Assembly (NCBI RefSeq): GCF_000478885.1
Contig: NC_022567.1
Span: 1 to 64,000 of the forward strand
Direction: 5' to 3'
Origin: Adlercreutzia equolifaciens DSM 19450
GTDB lineage: Bacteria; Actinomycetota; Coriobacteriia; Coriobacteriales; Eggerthellaceae
DNA length: 64,000 nt
The position numbers were made by a program, and so were the translations under genes. Under the pieces are notes generated by a model. The model did not search any database. It was not told the origin of the DNA and saw only the letters and a program-made list of their open reading frames with translations. This document shows, one piece after another, positions 28,201-36,795 of this stretch; positions within the stretch are counted from its first letter, which is position 1; every line of letters begins with the position of its first letter.

Positions 28201-29646
28201 ATGCTTTCAGAACGAATGCTTTCCAAGGTGGTGGAGGCGTGCACGGCCAACTACCTGCAGCTTAAGCCCTGCGACGAGGCGTTCATGCCCTCGCCCAACC
28301 CGGGGCAGCCTTATATGCTGTACATGCATGTGCCGTTCTGCGAGCGTCTGTGCCCCTACTGCTCCTTCAACCGCTTCCCCTTCCGCGAGGATCGCGCGAA
28401 GCCCTATTTCGAGAACATGCGCCGCGAGATGCGCATGCTGAAGGATCTCGGCTACGACTTCGATTCCGTCTACATCGGCGGCGGCACGCCCACCATCATG
28501 ATCGACGAGCTGTGCGAGACCATCGATATGGCTCGCGATCTGTTCTCGATCAAGGAAGTTTCTAGCGAGACGAATCCGAATCATCTCACCCACGAGTATT
28601 TGGAGAAGCTGAAAGGACGCGTGCAGCGCCTTTCTGTGGGGGTGCAGTCCTTCGACGACGATCTGCTGCGCCAGATGGATCGCTACGAGAAGTACGGCAG
28701 CGGCCAGGAGATCCTCGAGCGCATTCAGGAAGCGAGCCCGTATTTTATCTCGATGAACGCGGACATGATCTTCAACTTCCCGGCGCAAACCGAGGACACG
28801 CTCATTCGCGACATCGAGATGGTAGTGGCCTCCGGTGCGAGCCAGACGACGTTCTATCCGCTGATGGCCTCGCCGTCGGTGCAGCGCTCGCTCGCTGCCA
28901 CGGTGGGCAAGGTTGACTACAACCGCGAGCGTCGCTTCTACGAGATCATCTGCGATCTGCTGCTGGGAGATTTGCCTGGCGGGCAGCCGGGCCTGTTCGA
29001 GCTGGGCAGCGCCTGGACGTTCAATCGCCGCGGCACCGGTGCGGCCGGCGAGGACGCCATGATCGACGAGTACGTGGTCGATTACGAGGAGTACCCGGCT
29101 ATCGGCAGTGGCGGCATCACCTATCTGGGCGAGAATTTGTACGTGAACACGTTCTCGGTGCGCGAGTACAACACGGCCATCGAGGCGGGGCATATGTCCA
29201 TGATGGGCAAGACCACGTTCTCGCTGCGCGACCGCATGCGCTACCGCTTCATGATGCAGCTGTTCGGTCTGCGTCTCGATAAGCGCCAGTTCGAGCGCGA
29301 TTTTGGTATGTCGGTGGAACGCGGTCTGCCTGTGGAAATGGGCTTCATGCGCGCGTGCGGGGCTTTTGCCACCGACAACGCCGACGAGCTGACGCTGACG
29401 CCGAAGGGCCGTTATCTGGTGGTAGTCATGATGCGCCAGTTCTTCATCGGCGTGAACAACCTGCGCGATCAGGCTCGCGCGGCGCTCACTGGCGAGGAGC
29501 GCGAGCTTATCTTCGGCGACGGGAAAGATTGCGGAAAAGTGGTGGCCAAGCCGGCATCGGCCGACGCTGTCGCGGCGGAGATTGCTCGGGAAGAGGCAGC
29601 CTCGGCGATTCTCGATGGCACTCAAGCCGTGGCTTCGGAGGAATAA
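28201..29646 (+). CDS. HemN/HemW-family radical SAM protein
   Basis: The 481-residue protein resembles oxygen-independent coproporphyrinogen III oxidases. The radical SAM motif is C-E-R-L-C-P-Y-C (Cys47, Cys51, Cys54), preceded by YMHVPF and followed by VYIGGGTPTI. The tail after about 380 is divergent. Members of this superfamily include true coproporphyrinogen oxidases, HemW haem chaperones and haem-degrading methyltransferases, so the reaction cannot be assigned. ATG at 28201 is preferred since AAGAAGG is ten bases upstream; the ATG at 28192 would sit too close. Confidence 0.85.
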   Translation: MLSERMLSKVVEACTANYLQLKPCDEAFMPSPNPGQPYMLYMHVPFCERLCPYCSFNRFPFREDRAKPYFENMRREMRMLKDLGYDFDSVYIGGGTPTIMIDELCETIDMARDLFSIKEVSSETNPNHLTHEYLEKLKGRVQRLSVGVQSFDDDLLRQMDRYEKYGSGQEILERIQEASPYFISMNADMIFNFPAQTEDTLIRDIEMVVASGASQTTFYPLMASPSVQRSLAATVGKVDYNRERRFYEIICDLLLGDLPGGQPGLFELGSAWTFNRRGTGAAGEDAMIDEYVVDYEEYPAIGSGGITYLGENLYVNTFSVREYNTAIEAGHMSMMGKTTFSLRDRMRYRFMMQLFGLRLDKRQFERDFGMSVERGLPVEMGFMRACGAFATDNADELTLTPKGRYLVVVMMRQFFIGVNNLRDQARAALTGEERELIFGDGKDCGKVVAKPASADAVAAEIAREEAASAILDGTQAVASEE

Positions 29647-29655
29647 ACGGCGCCG

Positions 29656-30315
29656 ATGACTTATGTTTCCGTCATAACGCTGGTCACATACGCCCTCGTG
29701 CTGGGTCTGCTAGCCGTCGTATCCGTTATCGATGTGCGGTCGCGGCGCGTGCCCAATGTGCTGGCCGGCGCGCTGGGGCTTCTGTGGCTGGCTTGGCGCG
29801 TGGTGCTTGGGTTTGCGGGAGCGCACATGGGCTTGGGTTTCCGGGCTGAGTTTCTCGGGCCCGCGCCCGATGTGCTAGTACCCCCCGGCTTGGAAATTGG
29901 CGGCATCTCGTTTGCAAGCGGCATCCTAGGTGCCGTGGTGTTCGGTGGAGGCTTGCTTGTTCTGACGACGGTATACGAGCTTGTCCGGCGCAAGGAGGCT
30001 TTTGGTGGCGGCGACATTAAGCTTATGGCCGTGCTCGGGCTGTTTCTCGGGCTGGAGCGAGGAATCGTTTGCCTGTTGACGGCATGCGTACTCAGTGTCG
30101 CCTACGTGCTCGGCCGTGAGCTCGGTCGCCGAGTGATGGGGCGAGGGCGCCGCGATTGCAACACGGGCGCTGCAACGACTTCCGCCGGCGAGCCTTTCCT
30201 AAGTGGGGCGATCCGGGAGGTTTCCGCCGAGCAGGATCGCGATTCTCTCCTCGCCGGCACCATGCCCTTCGCGCCTTTCATCGCCCTCGGCACCCTCGTC
30301 GCCTTCGTAGCGTAA
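29656..30315 (+). CDS. Prepilin peptidase, A24 family
   Basis: This 219-residue multi-pass membrane protein is an aspartic prepilin peptidase that cleaves type IV pilin-like leaders. Catalytic aspartates are Asp26 in VIDVRSRRVPN and Asp120 in FGGGDIKLM. There is no N-terminal cysteine-rich methyltransferase domain, so it is the short form. It starts nine bases after the radical SAM gene. No pilin or pilus ATPase genes are present nearby, so its substrates are encoded elsewhere. Confidence 0.88.
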   Translation: MTYVSVITLVTYALVLGLLAVVSVIDVRSRRVPNVLAGALGLLWLAWRVVLGFAGAHMGLGFRAEFLGPAPDVLVPPGLEIGGISFASGILGAVVFGGGLLVLTTVYELVRRKEAFGGGDIKLMAVLGLFLGLERGIVCLLTACVLSVAYVLGRELGRRVMGRGRRDCNTGAATTSAGEPFLSGAIREVSAEQDRDSLLAGTMPFAPFIALGTLVAFVA

Positions 30316-30418
30316 ACTGAGTCAAAAGGCCGGCTAAGACAAAAAAGTTCTTGCATCTGGGCGGCATACCCGCTAGAATATATGCTCGCGTCGAAACGGA
30401 AACCGTTTCCGCGTATCC

Positions 30419-30494
30419 GGTCGGGTAGCTCAGTTGGTAGAGCAGCGGACTGAAAATCCGCGTGCCGAGGGTTCGAGTCCCCCTCCGACCACCA
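30419..30494 (+). tRNA. tRNA-Phe (anticodon GAA)
   Basis: The 76-base gene has acceptor GGTCGGG paired with TCCGACC, anticodon loop CTGAAAA giving GAA, T-arm GGGTTCGAGTCCCC, and an encoded CCA. The last 17 bases before the final A are repeated exactly at 31863-31879. Confidence 0.96.
30477..30493 (+). repeat. 17-bp direct repeat in tRNA-Phe (att-like, left copy)
   Basis: GTCCCCCTCCGACCACC at the tRNA 3' end is identical to 31863-31879. Direct repeats of a tRNA 3' end are the usual footprint of tyrosine-recombinase integration. Confidence 0.65.
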
Positions 30495-30506
30495 TCGAGA
30501 TGAAAG

Positions 30507-30536
30507 GCCAGAAGCCATCAGGTTTCTGGCTTTTTT
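30507..30536 (+). terminator. Rho-independent terminator after tRNA-Phe
   Basis: GCCAGAA (30507-30513) pairs with TTCTGGC (30524-30530), followed by six T residues. Confidence 0.85.
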
Positions 30537-30581
30537 CATTACGGGACTCATATTTTGATTCCTTCCTGAAGAGAGATCTGG

Positions 30582-30587
30582 TATAAT
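30582..30587 (+). promoter_or_regulatory. -10 element candidate upstream of tnpB
   Basis: TATAAT lies 41 bases before the TTG start of the TnpB gene. No good -35 is seen at standard spacing. Confidence 0.45.
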
Positions 30588-30628
30588 ACAAATGTTCTAA
30601 ATTTCTAGTTGAGTAGGGATGTATCGAT

Positions 30629-31765
30629 TTGAATAGATCTTTCAAATACCGTATTTACCCTACTGCTCAGCAAGCGCTTCTCATCGCGAAGACGTTTGGG
30701 TGCTGCCGAAAGATCTGGAACTTGATGCTCGATGACAAGCTTCAAGAATATCGGGCTGGACGAAAGATGAGTCGTCAGACGCCGGCGCAGTATAAAAAGG
30801 ACTATCCCTACTTGAAAGAAGTTGACTCAATGGCTCTCATAAATGTTCAGCTGCATTTAGAAGAAGCCTTCCGGTCGTATTTTCAGCAACCAAGAAAAGG
30901 GCTGCCGAGGCATAAAACCCGGAAGCGTAGCTCGCGAAGGTACACGACTAACCTCATCAAGAACAATATTGAGATTGGCCGCAACTGGATTAAGCTTCCG
31001 AAGATGGGAAAGGTAAGGGCAAAGATCCATAGGGCATTGCCGCTAGGAGCACACATCAAGAGCGTGACCGTCTCTCAAGATGGGTGCGGAGATTATTATG
31101 CGGGGGTGTTGGTGGAGATTGATCCCTTAAAAACTAAACAGAATATAGATAGGCTAGGGGCAATTGAAGGTACCGCATCGATCGGTCTCGATTATTCTAT
31201 GCCTTCTTTCTTTGTGAGCACGTCTTTCCCCGCTTCTCATCCTCGCCCAATGAAAAAGAACCAAGAACGATTGGCTCGGGCTCAAAAATCACTGTCACGC
31301 AAGCGTCGAGGTTCGGCCAATTATCGACGGCAACAAAAGAGGGTGGCCCGCATCTATCGAAAAATCGCCGACCAGCGACGCGATTACATACATAAGGCAT
31401 CAAGGGAGATAACCAATCGCTTCGATGTCATTGGAATTGAAGACATCAATATGGTTGCGATGTCGCGCGTGCTTCACTTTGGGTCGGCGGTTTTCGACAA
31501 CGGCTGGTCATTGTTCGTCCATTGTCTAACTTACAAAGCAGAAGAGCAAGGAGGGATAGTTACTAAAGTCGGGCGCTCTTACCCATCCACGAAACGCTGC
31601 TCGCAGTGTGGGATAGTGAATCAGGAGATTCGCTTAGGAGATAGATCTTGGACTTGTCCCAATTGCGGCGCCTTTCATGATCGAGATAAAAACGCAGCGG
31701 AGAATATACGGCAAGAAGCTGTGCGCATTATGATGTCGAGACAACCGCAGGGCATGCGGGGCTAG
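30629..31765 (+). CDS. tnpB: TnpB, RNA-guided nuclease of an IS200/IS605-type element
   Basis: TnpB is the RuvC-type, omega-RNA-guided DNA nuclease ancestral to Cas12. The 378-residue product has the N-terminal FKYRIYPT start, the RuvC catalytic residues Asp188 (GLDYS), Glu271 (IEDINM) and Asp353 (DRDKNAAENI), and a zinc ribbon with CSQC (324-327) and CPNC (343-346). All catalytic positions are kept, so it may be active. The start is a TTG; the first ATG upstream is out of frame. No TnpA transposase is present, so this is a TnpB-only element. Its lower GC content differs from the neighbours. Confidence 0.92.
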   Translation: MNRSFKYRIYPTAQQALLIAKTFGCCRKIWNLMLDDKLQEYRAGRKMSRQTPAQYKKDYPYLKEVDSMALINVQLHLEEAFRSYFQQPRKGLPRHKTRKRSSRRYTTNLIKNNIEIGRNWIKLPKMGKVRAKIHRALPLGAHIKSVTVSQDGCGDYYAGVLVEIDPLKTKQNIDRLGAIEGTASIGLDYSMPSFFVSTSFPASHPRPMKKNQERLARAQKSLSRKRRGSANYRRQQKRVARIYRKIADQRRDYIHKASREITNRFDVIGIEDINMVAMSRVLHFGSAVFDNGWSLFVHCLTYKAEEQGGIVTKVGRSYPSTKRCSQCGIVNQEIRLGDRSWTCPNCGAFHDRDKNAAENIRQEAVRIMMSRQPQGMRG

Positions 31766-31862
31766 CCTGTGAACGCTTGGGGCTCTAGCCCCATCGAGCA
31801 GGAAAAGAGAACGGGGTTCGCTCCGGAAAGCCAATAGCCTGTGAAGGCATGCTGGCAGTCAC
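31700..31862 (+). ncRNA. Putative omega-RNA / right end of the TnpB element
   Basis: TnpB guide RNAs usually arise from the 3' end of tnpB and the element's right end. After the stop there is a compact structured region with the stem TGGGGCT/AGCCCCA (31778-31793) and a direct repeat TAGCCTGTGAA (31763-31773 and 31835-31845). The expected guide would be the bases just beyond the right end, near 31850-31880. Boundaries are inferred from position, not from a matched covariance model. Confidence 0.4.
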
Positions 31863-31879
31863 GTCCCCCTCCGACCACC
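31863..31879 (+). repeat. 17-bp direct repeat of the tRNA-Phe 3' end (att-like, right copy)
   Basis: It is identical to 30477-30493, with no further tRNA similarity on its left side. It bounds a 1.4-kb segment that carries only the tRNA terminator and tnpB. Confidence 0.65.
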
Positions 31880-32400
31880 TTGAACCGGAGGGAGTGGAAG
31901 ATAAGGTTAGAAGATCAAAGTTCAGTCATGCCGGTTGTTTTAGCTGCTGGTCTATGCTGGCTCATGCAAGAAGCGAAGGAGTCCAAGAGGTAGTTTTCTC
32001 TGCATCCTTTCGATACACAAGCCAGCGATCGTCATTAGCGGCGGAAATCACTCTTATATGTTGGGTCGCAAGGTCTACAAGAGGGGGCACAAGGTTAAAA
32101 AGCATGCGCGGCAAACCGATGTTGATAAGGTTCGCTACTTCGAAATAATCTTGAGGTTGACCAAGAACAGGTCACGACTGCTGATCTAAATGGATCTGCT
32201 CCATTTAGATCAGAGCGTTGCCTATTACGAAATTTCTTAATTGGTGAAAAGGACGGCCTGCGTGTTGTGCGCAAGGGGAAGAGCTTGCGCTACGCGTCTT
32301 CTCCAAGATGAATCTCAGGATTCTGAGATTCTCCCGAGGTCGATGGATGGCGTAGGCAAATTGCCTTGGCGTTGCGTTGGTTCCATGGCCTGTTCTGCTT
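31880..32400. other. Gene-poor, lower-GC tract after the TnpB element
   Basis: No intact gene was supported over these roughly 520 bases. Base composition is closer to the TnpB segment than to the chromosome, and a broken reading frame (next entry) lies in the right half. A small inverted repeat around ATCTAAATGGA...TCCATTTAGAT occurs near 32182-32206. Confidence 0.5.
32058..32311 (+). pseudogene. Possible frameshifted remnant of a small basic protein
   Basis: From ATG 32058 a frame reads MLGRKVYKRGHKVKKHARQ and continues plausibly to about 32150. A second frame, shifted by two bases, then continues from about 32150 to a stop at 32311 (including NGSAPFRSERCLLRNFL and GEKDGLRVVRKGKSLRY). Together they look like one protein of about 80 residues broken by a frameshift. 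No family is recognised, and chance cannot be excluded. Confidence 0.35.
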
Positions 32401-32430
32401 GTAGGGGCTGACCTTGGTCAGCCCTTCTCA
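32401..32430. repeat. Dispersed palindromic repeat, copy 3
   Basis: GTAGGGGCTGACCTTGGTCA plus GCCCTTCTCAACCG, sharing its right flank with copy 2. It abuts the stop codon of the minus-strand phosphodiesterase gene. Confidence 0.8.
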
Positions 32431-33033
32431 ACCGAAGAGCGGGCGCAGCTCCACGGTGCCATTGTCCCAAACGGCGTAGCTGGCGGAGCCGTCTTTGGGG
32501 TGGCCGATACTGCCGGGGTTGACGAAGGTGACTGAGGGCTGTGCGGACAGCGCGGGGCAGGCTTCGGCTGCTCCTTCTTTGCTGCCGGATTCTGCGGCCC
32601 CGGCGTCCTTCACGAATGCGGGTGCCACTTCCGGCCCGATGCCCTTCACGTGGGTGTGGCCCGAGAGCACGAACGACCCTGCGGGAAGCCCTGCGACAAC
32701 CCGCGACAAATCCAGATGCCCATGGGTGAGCATCAGCGTAGTGTCTGCGTCCACCACCAGCGCGTAATCGCCCAGGCAGGGAAAGTCCAGCACCATCTGA
32801 TCCACCTCGGCATCGCAGTTGCCACGCACGGCTGTAATGCGGTCGGCGTATCCGTTCAGCAGCTTCGCCACCTCAGCCGGTGCGTAGCCTTCGGGCAGGG
32901 GATTGCGCGGCCCGTGGTACAGCAGGTCGCCAAGCAGCAGCAGTCGGTCGGCGCCTTCTTCGTGAAAGCGAGTCGTAAGCGCTTCGGCTGCCGGTAGCGC
33001 GCCGTGGATGTCGGAGGCGATGAGATAGCGCAT
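32428..33033 (-). CDS. YfcE/MJ0936-family metallophosphoesterase
   Basis: The 201-residue protein has the calcineurin-like metal motifs in order: DIHG (Asp8, His10), LLGDLLYHGP, RGNCDAEVD, THGHLD and SGHTHVKG. This matches the YfcE subgroup of phosphodiesterases. Between the last two blocks it has an insert of about 30 residues, rich in Ala, Glu and Gly, which is unusual for the family. The native substrate is unknown. A GGAGAAC ribosome site precedes the ATG. Confidence 0.88.
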   Translation of the reverse strand: MRYLIASDIHGALPAAEALTTRFHEEGADRLLLLGDLLYHGPRNPLPEGYAPAEVAKLLNGYADRITAVRGNCDAEVDQMVLDFPCLGDYALVVDADTTLMLTHGHLDLSRVVAGLPAGSFVLSGHTHVKGIGPEVAPAFVKDAGAAESGSKEGAAEACPALSAQPSVTFVNPGSIGHPKDGSASYAVWDNGTVELRPLFG

Positions 33034-33314
33034 AAGGTTCTCCTATCGAAAGGGGTACGCGTAAGGGGTACCCCGTCAATACTGCGTCGTCAGTATAGCA
33101 GCGCTTCTCGAAGCAGTGATGCTCGCTGCGGGCTGGCGATAGCGTGCGCCGTTGGCTCCCCTTCTCGCAGCAAATAATTACATATGAGGGAGGAGTTGTT
33201 GCAGCAAGGGGTTTCCGGATGCGCTAGCGGTGGTATGATCGTGGGGAAGCAATGAGACGTGGGGGGTCGCGGCTGGCGGCTTCCCATTGGTAAGAGGTAC
33301 GTAAGGGGCTGGTT

Positions 33315-34664
33315 ATGACGGTCTTTCATCGGGTGACCGAGGGCAAGCTCGGTTCTCATGACGGGTGCACGATTGAAGATGAGGTATCCCAGGAGTTCCT
33401 CGACCGCATTCCCGGAGGCCTGTTTCGCTATCGCGCCGATGACGAGGGGGGCACGATCGACTACGTAAGCCGCGACGTGCTGGAGCTGTTCGGTTGCGCC
33501 ACCTACGAAGAGTTCTGCTCCATTACGGGCAACAGCTTCATCGGCATGGTGCACCCGAACGATCGTCAGCGGGTCACCGAGGAGATAACCTCTCAAATCA
33601 AGTGTGGCAACACTGACGCAGTCACCTACCGGCTGAACCGTCCCGACGGCGCTGAGGTGTGGGTGGATGACCGCGGCCGCTACGTGGTGGACGACGAGGG
33701 TCAGGCCTGGTTCTACGTCACCATCATCGACATCACCGAGAAGATGAGCTATCAGCGCAAACTGGAACGGGCTGAAGAGCGGGTGGAAATGCTCACGGTG
33801 CTCTCGCGCGACGTCATTTTCGATATCGACTGCCAGGCACAGACCGGCGAGATCTTCGGCGATTTCGAGGCGCGGTTCAACCGCGAGCCGCAGTCGGACG
33901 ACCTCATTTTGCAGAAGCGTTGCGACAAAGAATGCTCTATCGATCTGGAAGTGCACGACATCGAGCGCATTCGCGACATCGTTGCGCAAGGCGACTTCAT
34001 CGATATGGAAACCTCGCTACCCAATGCGGAGGGCGACCCCATCTGGTGCCGCTACCAGTCTTTCGTGCTATTCAACGGCGTCGGTTGTCCCGTTCGCCAT
34101 GTGGGTCGTCTTCTGGACACCCACGATATGGTTATGCGCGAGGCCACGCTGCGGAAGAAGGCCGAGCTGGATGGGCTCACGGGCGTTTTCAACCGCGAGG
34201 CGGCTATGGCGCGCATCGAGAAGGCCCTGGCCAGCGAGGATTGCTCGCACGGTTGCAGCCTCTTCCTCGTGGATGTGGACAACTTCAAGCAAGTGAACGA
34301 TGGCTTCGGCCATCCGGAAGGCGACCGCGTGCTGAAAGAGATCGCCGCGTTCCTCGGGCGCAACATGCGTAAGGACGATGTCGTGGCTCGCCTCGGCGGT
34401 GACGAGTTTGCCGTGTTCGCTGCAGGCCTCGTGCCAGGTCCGGCGTTGGAGCGCGTGCTCGCCCAGCTCTCCGGTGGCATTTATGCGCGCAATCCGCGTC
34501 CGGCCGACATGCCCGAAGACTTGCAGCCTTCTATCTCGATCGGCGCTGTGGTCTGTACGCGCACCTCCGTCACCTTCGATGACTTATATCAGGTAGCTGA
34601 TGAGGCCCTCTATGTGGCCAAACGCGGCGGCAAGAGCCAAGCGGCCTTACGGCGTCTCGACTAA
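33315..34664 (+). CDS. PAS-domain diguanylate cyclase (GGDEF)
   Basis: The 449-residue protein has an N-terminal PAS-like domain (about 20-140, ending WFYVTIIDITEKMSYQR), a second less clear sensor-like segment (about 150-270), and a GGDEF domain with the intact active-site GGDEF at 361-365. The inhibitory I-site R-K-D-D lies at 352-355, five residues upstream, so product feedback is expected. It should make cyclic di-GMP. No transmembrane helix is obvious, so it is probably cytosolic. It is convergent with the lipoprotein gene across a shared terminator. Confidence 0.9.
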   Translation: MTVFHRVTEGKLGSHDGCTIEDEVSQEFLDRIPGGLFRYRADDEGGTIDYVSRDVLELFGCATYEEFCSITGNSFIGMVHPNDRQRVTEEITSQIKCGNTDAVTYRLNRPDGAEVWVDDRGRYVVDDEGQAWFYVTIIDITEKMSYQRKLERAEERVEMLTVLSRDVIFDIDCQAQTGEIFGDFEARFNREPQSDDLILQKRCDKECSIDLEVHDIERIRDIVAQGDFIDMETSLPNAEGDPIWCRYQSFVLFNGVGCPVRHVGRLLDTHDMVMREATLRKKAELDGLTGVFNREAAMARIEKALASEDCSHGCSLFLVDVDNFKQVNDGFGHPEGDRVLKEIAAFLGRNMRKDDVVARLGGDEFAVFAAGLVPGPALERVLAQLSGGIYARNPRPADMPEDLQPSISIGAVVCTRTSVTFDDLYQVADEALYVAKRGGKSQAALRRLD

Positions 34665-34685
34665 CGCCGGTTTCTCGGTGAGCAC

Positions 34686-34736
34686 GACGACGGCCCGGCT
34701 GTCTCCCTGTTTGGGGAATTCAGCCGGGCCGTCGTC
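34686..34736. terminator. Bidirectional terminator between convergent genes
   Basis: Arms 34686-34701 (GACGACGGCCCGGCTG) and 34721-34736 are perfect complements around a 19-base loop. It lies between the GGDEF gene and the minus-strand lipoprotein gene. T tracts on both sides are short. Confidence 0.7.
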
Positions 34737-34752
34737 ATTTGAACGGGATGAG

Positions 34753-35661
34753 TTAGTCTATGGTGTAGAACGCGTACTCGGCCTCGCCCTGGGGGAACGT
34801 CGCCTTCACCTCGTAGAGGTAGTTCGGCTCGATGCGCAGGGCCGCAGTGCCGTCGTCGCCCAAGGTGCAAGGTACGTCCTCGCCATCGCTCTGCGGGTCA
34901 ATCTTGGCGGTTTCGCCCTTCACCAGGGGCTGACGCTCGATTTCCAATGACGTGGGATTCACTGAGAAAGCGACGAATGCATCGACAGCGTTAGGGATGC
35001 GCGCATCGACGATCGTTTCGTTCAGGGTTCCGTTTCCGTCAGCGGCGGAGCCGTCAACCTGGGACGTGCTGGTTTGGCCGTCTTCCGTTTGCCACTGCCA
35101 ATCGAAATCGTAGGGATTCAAAACGACGGAGGTGTCGGCCTGATCCGTCTTGTAACTGAGGCTGCCGACGGGTACCTGGCTTTGGTCGGGCGCCGCGAAC
35201 ACGGTGTCCACGATGTCGGCGTACTGCTCGGCGTCGGCGGGGCTGCCGGTTTCTATGACTTCGACTTTAGTGATGCCAGGATACTGTCCCGGGTAGCTTT
35301 CCAGCATGATGCCGTTGCCCGTGACCTGTACGATATTGCCCGCCACCAAGGCCTCTTCGTCGGTCTGCTGCCCGTCGACGATGATGGTCGCATCATCAAT
35401 TTCCGTAGGAATGTAGGGAGTCTGCGTCTCCTGGTCGACGAAAAGCACCTGATCGCCGTTGGCGTAGGCAACCATGGCCGTGCTGACGACGTCGCCCAGG
35501 GTCGCCTCGCTTGCTCCGTCAGCAGAGCGATTGCCCACGGCATCGGGTTTGCCAGGCGAGTCGTTGGAGCCGCCGGCGCAGCCTGGCAGAATGAGCATAA
35601 AGCTTGCGGCGGCGAGGGCCACTATAAGCAGGGTAAGGGAGGTGCGAATATGTTTCCTCAT
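34753..35661 (-). CDS. Uncharacterised lipoprotein
   Basis: The 302-residue product has a lipoprotein signal peptide: basic MRKHIRT, a hydrophobic stretch, then the lipobox LPGC. The mature part begins with a Ser/Gly/Asp-rich linker. The rest is acidic and beta-rich in appearance, with segments such as VDQETQTPYIPTEIDDATIIVDG; it may fold as a surface-exposed binding domain. No family is recognised. ATG at 35661 is chosen because the signal peptide begins there. Confidence 0.75.
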   Translation of the reverse strand: MRKHIRTSLTLLIVALAAASFMLILPGCAGGSNDSPGKPDAVGNRSADGASEATLGDVVSTAMVAYANGDQVLFVDQETQTPYIPTEIDDATIIVDGQQTDEEALVAGNIVQVTGNGIMLESYPGQYPGITKVEVIETGSPADAEQYADIVDTVFAAPDQSQVPVGSLSYKTDQADTSVVLNPYDFDWQWQTEDGQTSTSQVDGSAADGNGTLNETIVDARIPNAVDAFVAFSVNPTSLEIERQPLVKGETAKIDPQSDGEDVPCTLGDDGTAALRIEPNYLYEVKATFPQGEAEYAFYTID

Positions 35662-35850
35662 GGCAAAACCTTTCAACGAGGAGCAAAGAGGCATTTCGAA
35701 AGGGCGCCTTGCTCTGCTTCGGGAGAGCCCTTCCGTAACGCGATTGGCCTTTCATAATAAGGCAAGGAAAAGCGGGCGCGAACCCTGCACAGCCGAACTG
35801 TTCCTGGGCTGCTACGCAATTCCACGCAGTCTGCACGGCTTGAACGGTGG

Positions 35851-36687
35851 CTAGAGGGCTTTCGCCTTTTCCACGCAGGCTGAGATGGCATTCATGACCG
35901 ATGCGCGGAAAGCGCCTTCTTCCAAGGCCCGCACGCCCTCGATGGTGGTGCCGCCCGGAGAGCAGACCATATCCTTCAGGTCGCCCGGATGACGCCCGGT
36001 TTCCAGCACGAGTTGGGCCGATCCGGCGACGGCCGCCGCGGCGAATTCGTACGCTTGCGCGCGGGGCATCCCAGCGGCCACGGCGCCATCGGCCAGGGCC
36101 TCGATGAACATGAAGACGAAGGCGGGGGAGGAGCCGGCCGTGGCGCTTGCGGCATCCATCAGCCGTTCGGGAATGACGATGGCCCGGCCGAAGCTTTCCA
36201 TGAGCCGTAGGCAGAGAGCTTCGTCGGCCTCCGTCGCCCCGGGCCCCGGTACGACGGCGGTGCACCCGGCGTTCACGAGGGCCGGGGTGTTCGGCATGCA
36301 GCGAATGAGCCGCATGGCGGTAACGTTGCGGTCGAAAAGGCCCGCGATGCGCTCGAGTGTGAGACCGGCGGCGATGGAGATAACCAGGGTGTTTTCGCTC
36401 ACTGCGTCGCGGATCTCGGCGATCACTTCAGGAAAGAACTGGGGCTTCACAGCGAGCACCAGCACATCGGCGGCTTCGGCAACCTCGCGATTGCTGGCGG
36501 TGACGGCGATGCCGAATTGTTCGGCCTTAGCCCGACGCGTGGCCTCGGTTTTAGCCGAGCCGATGATGTTGGCGGCGGTGATCACAGTCGCGTTGCCGTC
36601 TTCGCTGCTGAGCGTTGTGTCCTCGCGCAGCAGGCCTCCGATAATGGCCGTGGCCATGTTTCCTAATCCGATGAAACCGATCTTCAT
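35851..36687 (-). CDS. proC: Pyrroline-5-carboxylate reductase
   Basis: ProC reduces 1-pyrroline-5-carboxylate to proline with NAD(P)H. The 278-residue product starts MKIGFIGLGNMATAIIGGLL (Rossmann motif), has VLAVKPQFFPEV, IRCMPNTPALV and the C-terminal signature GDLKDMVCSPGGTTIEGVRALE. The ATG follows GGGGAGGATT, a strong ribosome site. Length is typical. Confidence 0.96.
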   Translation of the reverse strand: MKIGFIGLGNMATAIIGGLLREDTTLSSEDGNATVITAANIIGSAKTEATRRAKAEQFGIAVTASNREVAEAADVLVLAVKPQFFPEVIAEIRDAVSENTLVISIAAGLTLERIAGLFDRNVTAMRLIRCMPNTPALVNAGCTAVVPGPGATEADEALCLRLMESFGRAIVIPERLMDAASATAGSSPAFVFMFIEALADGAVAAGMPRAQAYEFAAAAVAGSAQLVLETGRHPGDLKDMVCSPGGTTIEGVRALEEGAFRASVMNAISACVEKAKAL

Positions 36688-36795
36688 GGGAATCCTCCCC
36701 TTTCCTTTCCGCAAGGACCAGCAAACTGATTCCATCATTTCGCGCGTCCAGAGGTATTGAGTTCTCTCAAAACTCCCATCTATTTCTTGTTCGTC

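Noticed and set aside
31849..32148. Open frame of 99 codons spanning the right copy of the tRNA-Phe repeat
   Set aside because: It begins within the element end and att-like repeat, shows no family features, and lacks a ribosome site. A different frame in the same area reads better.
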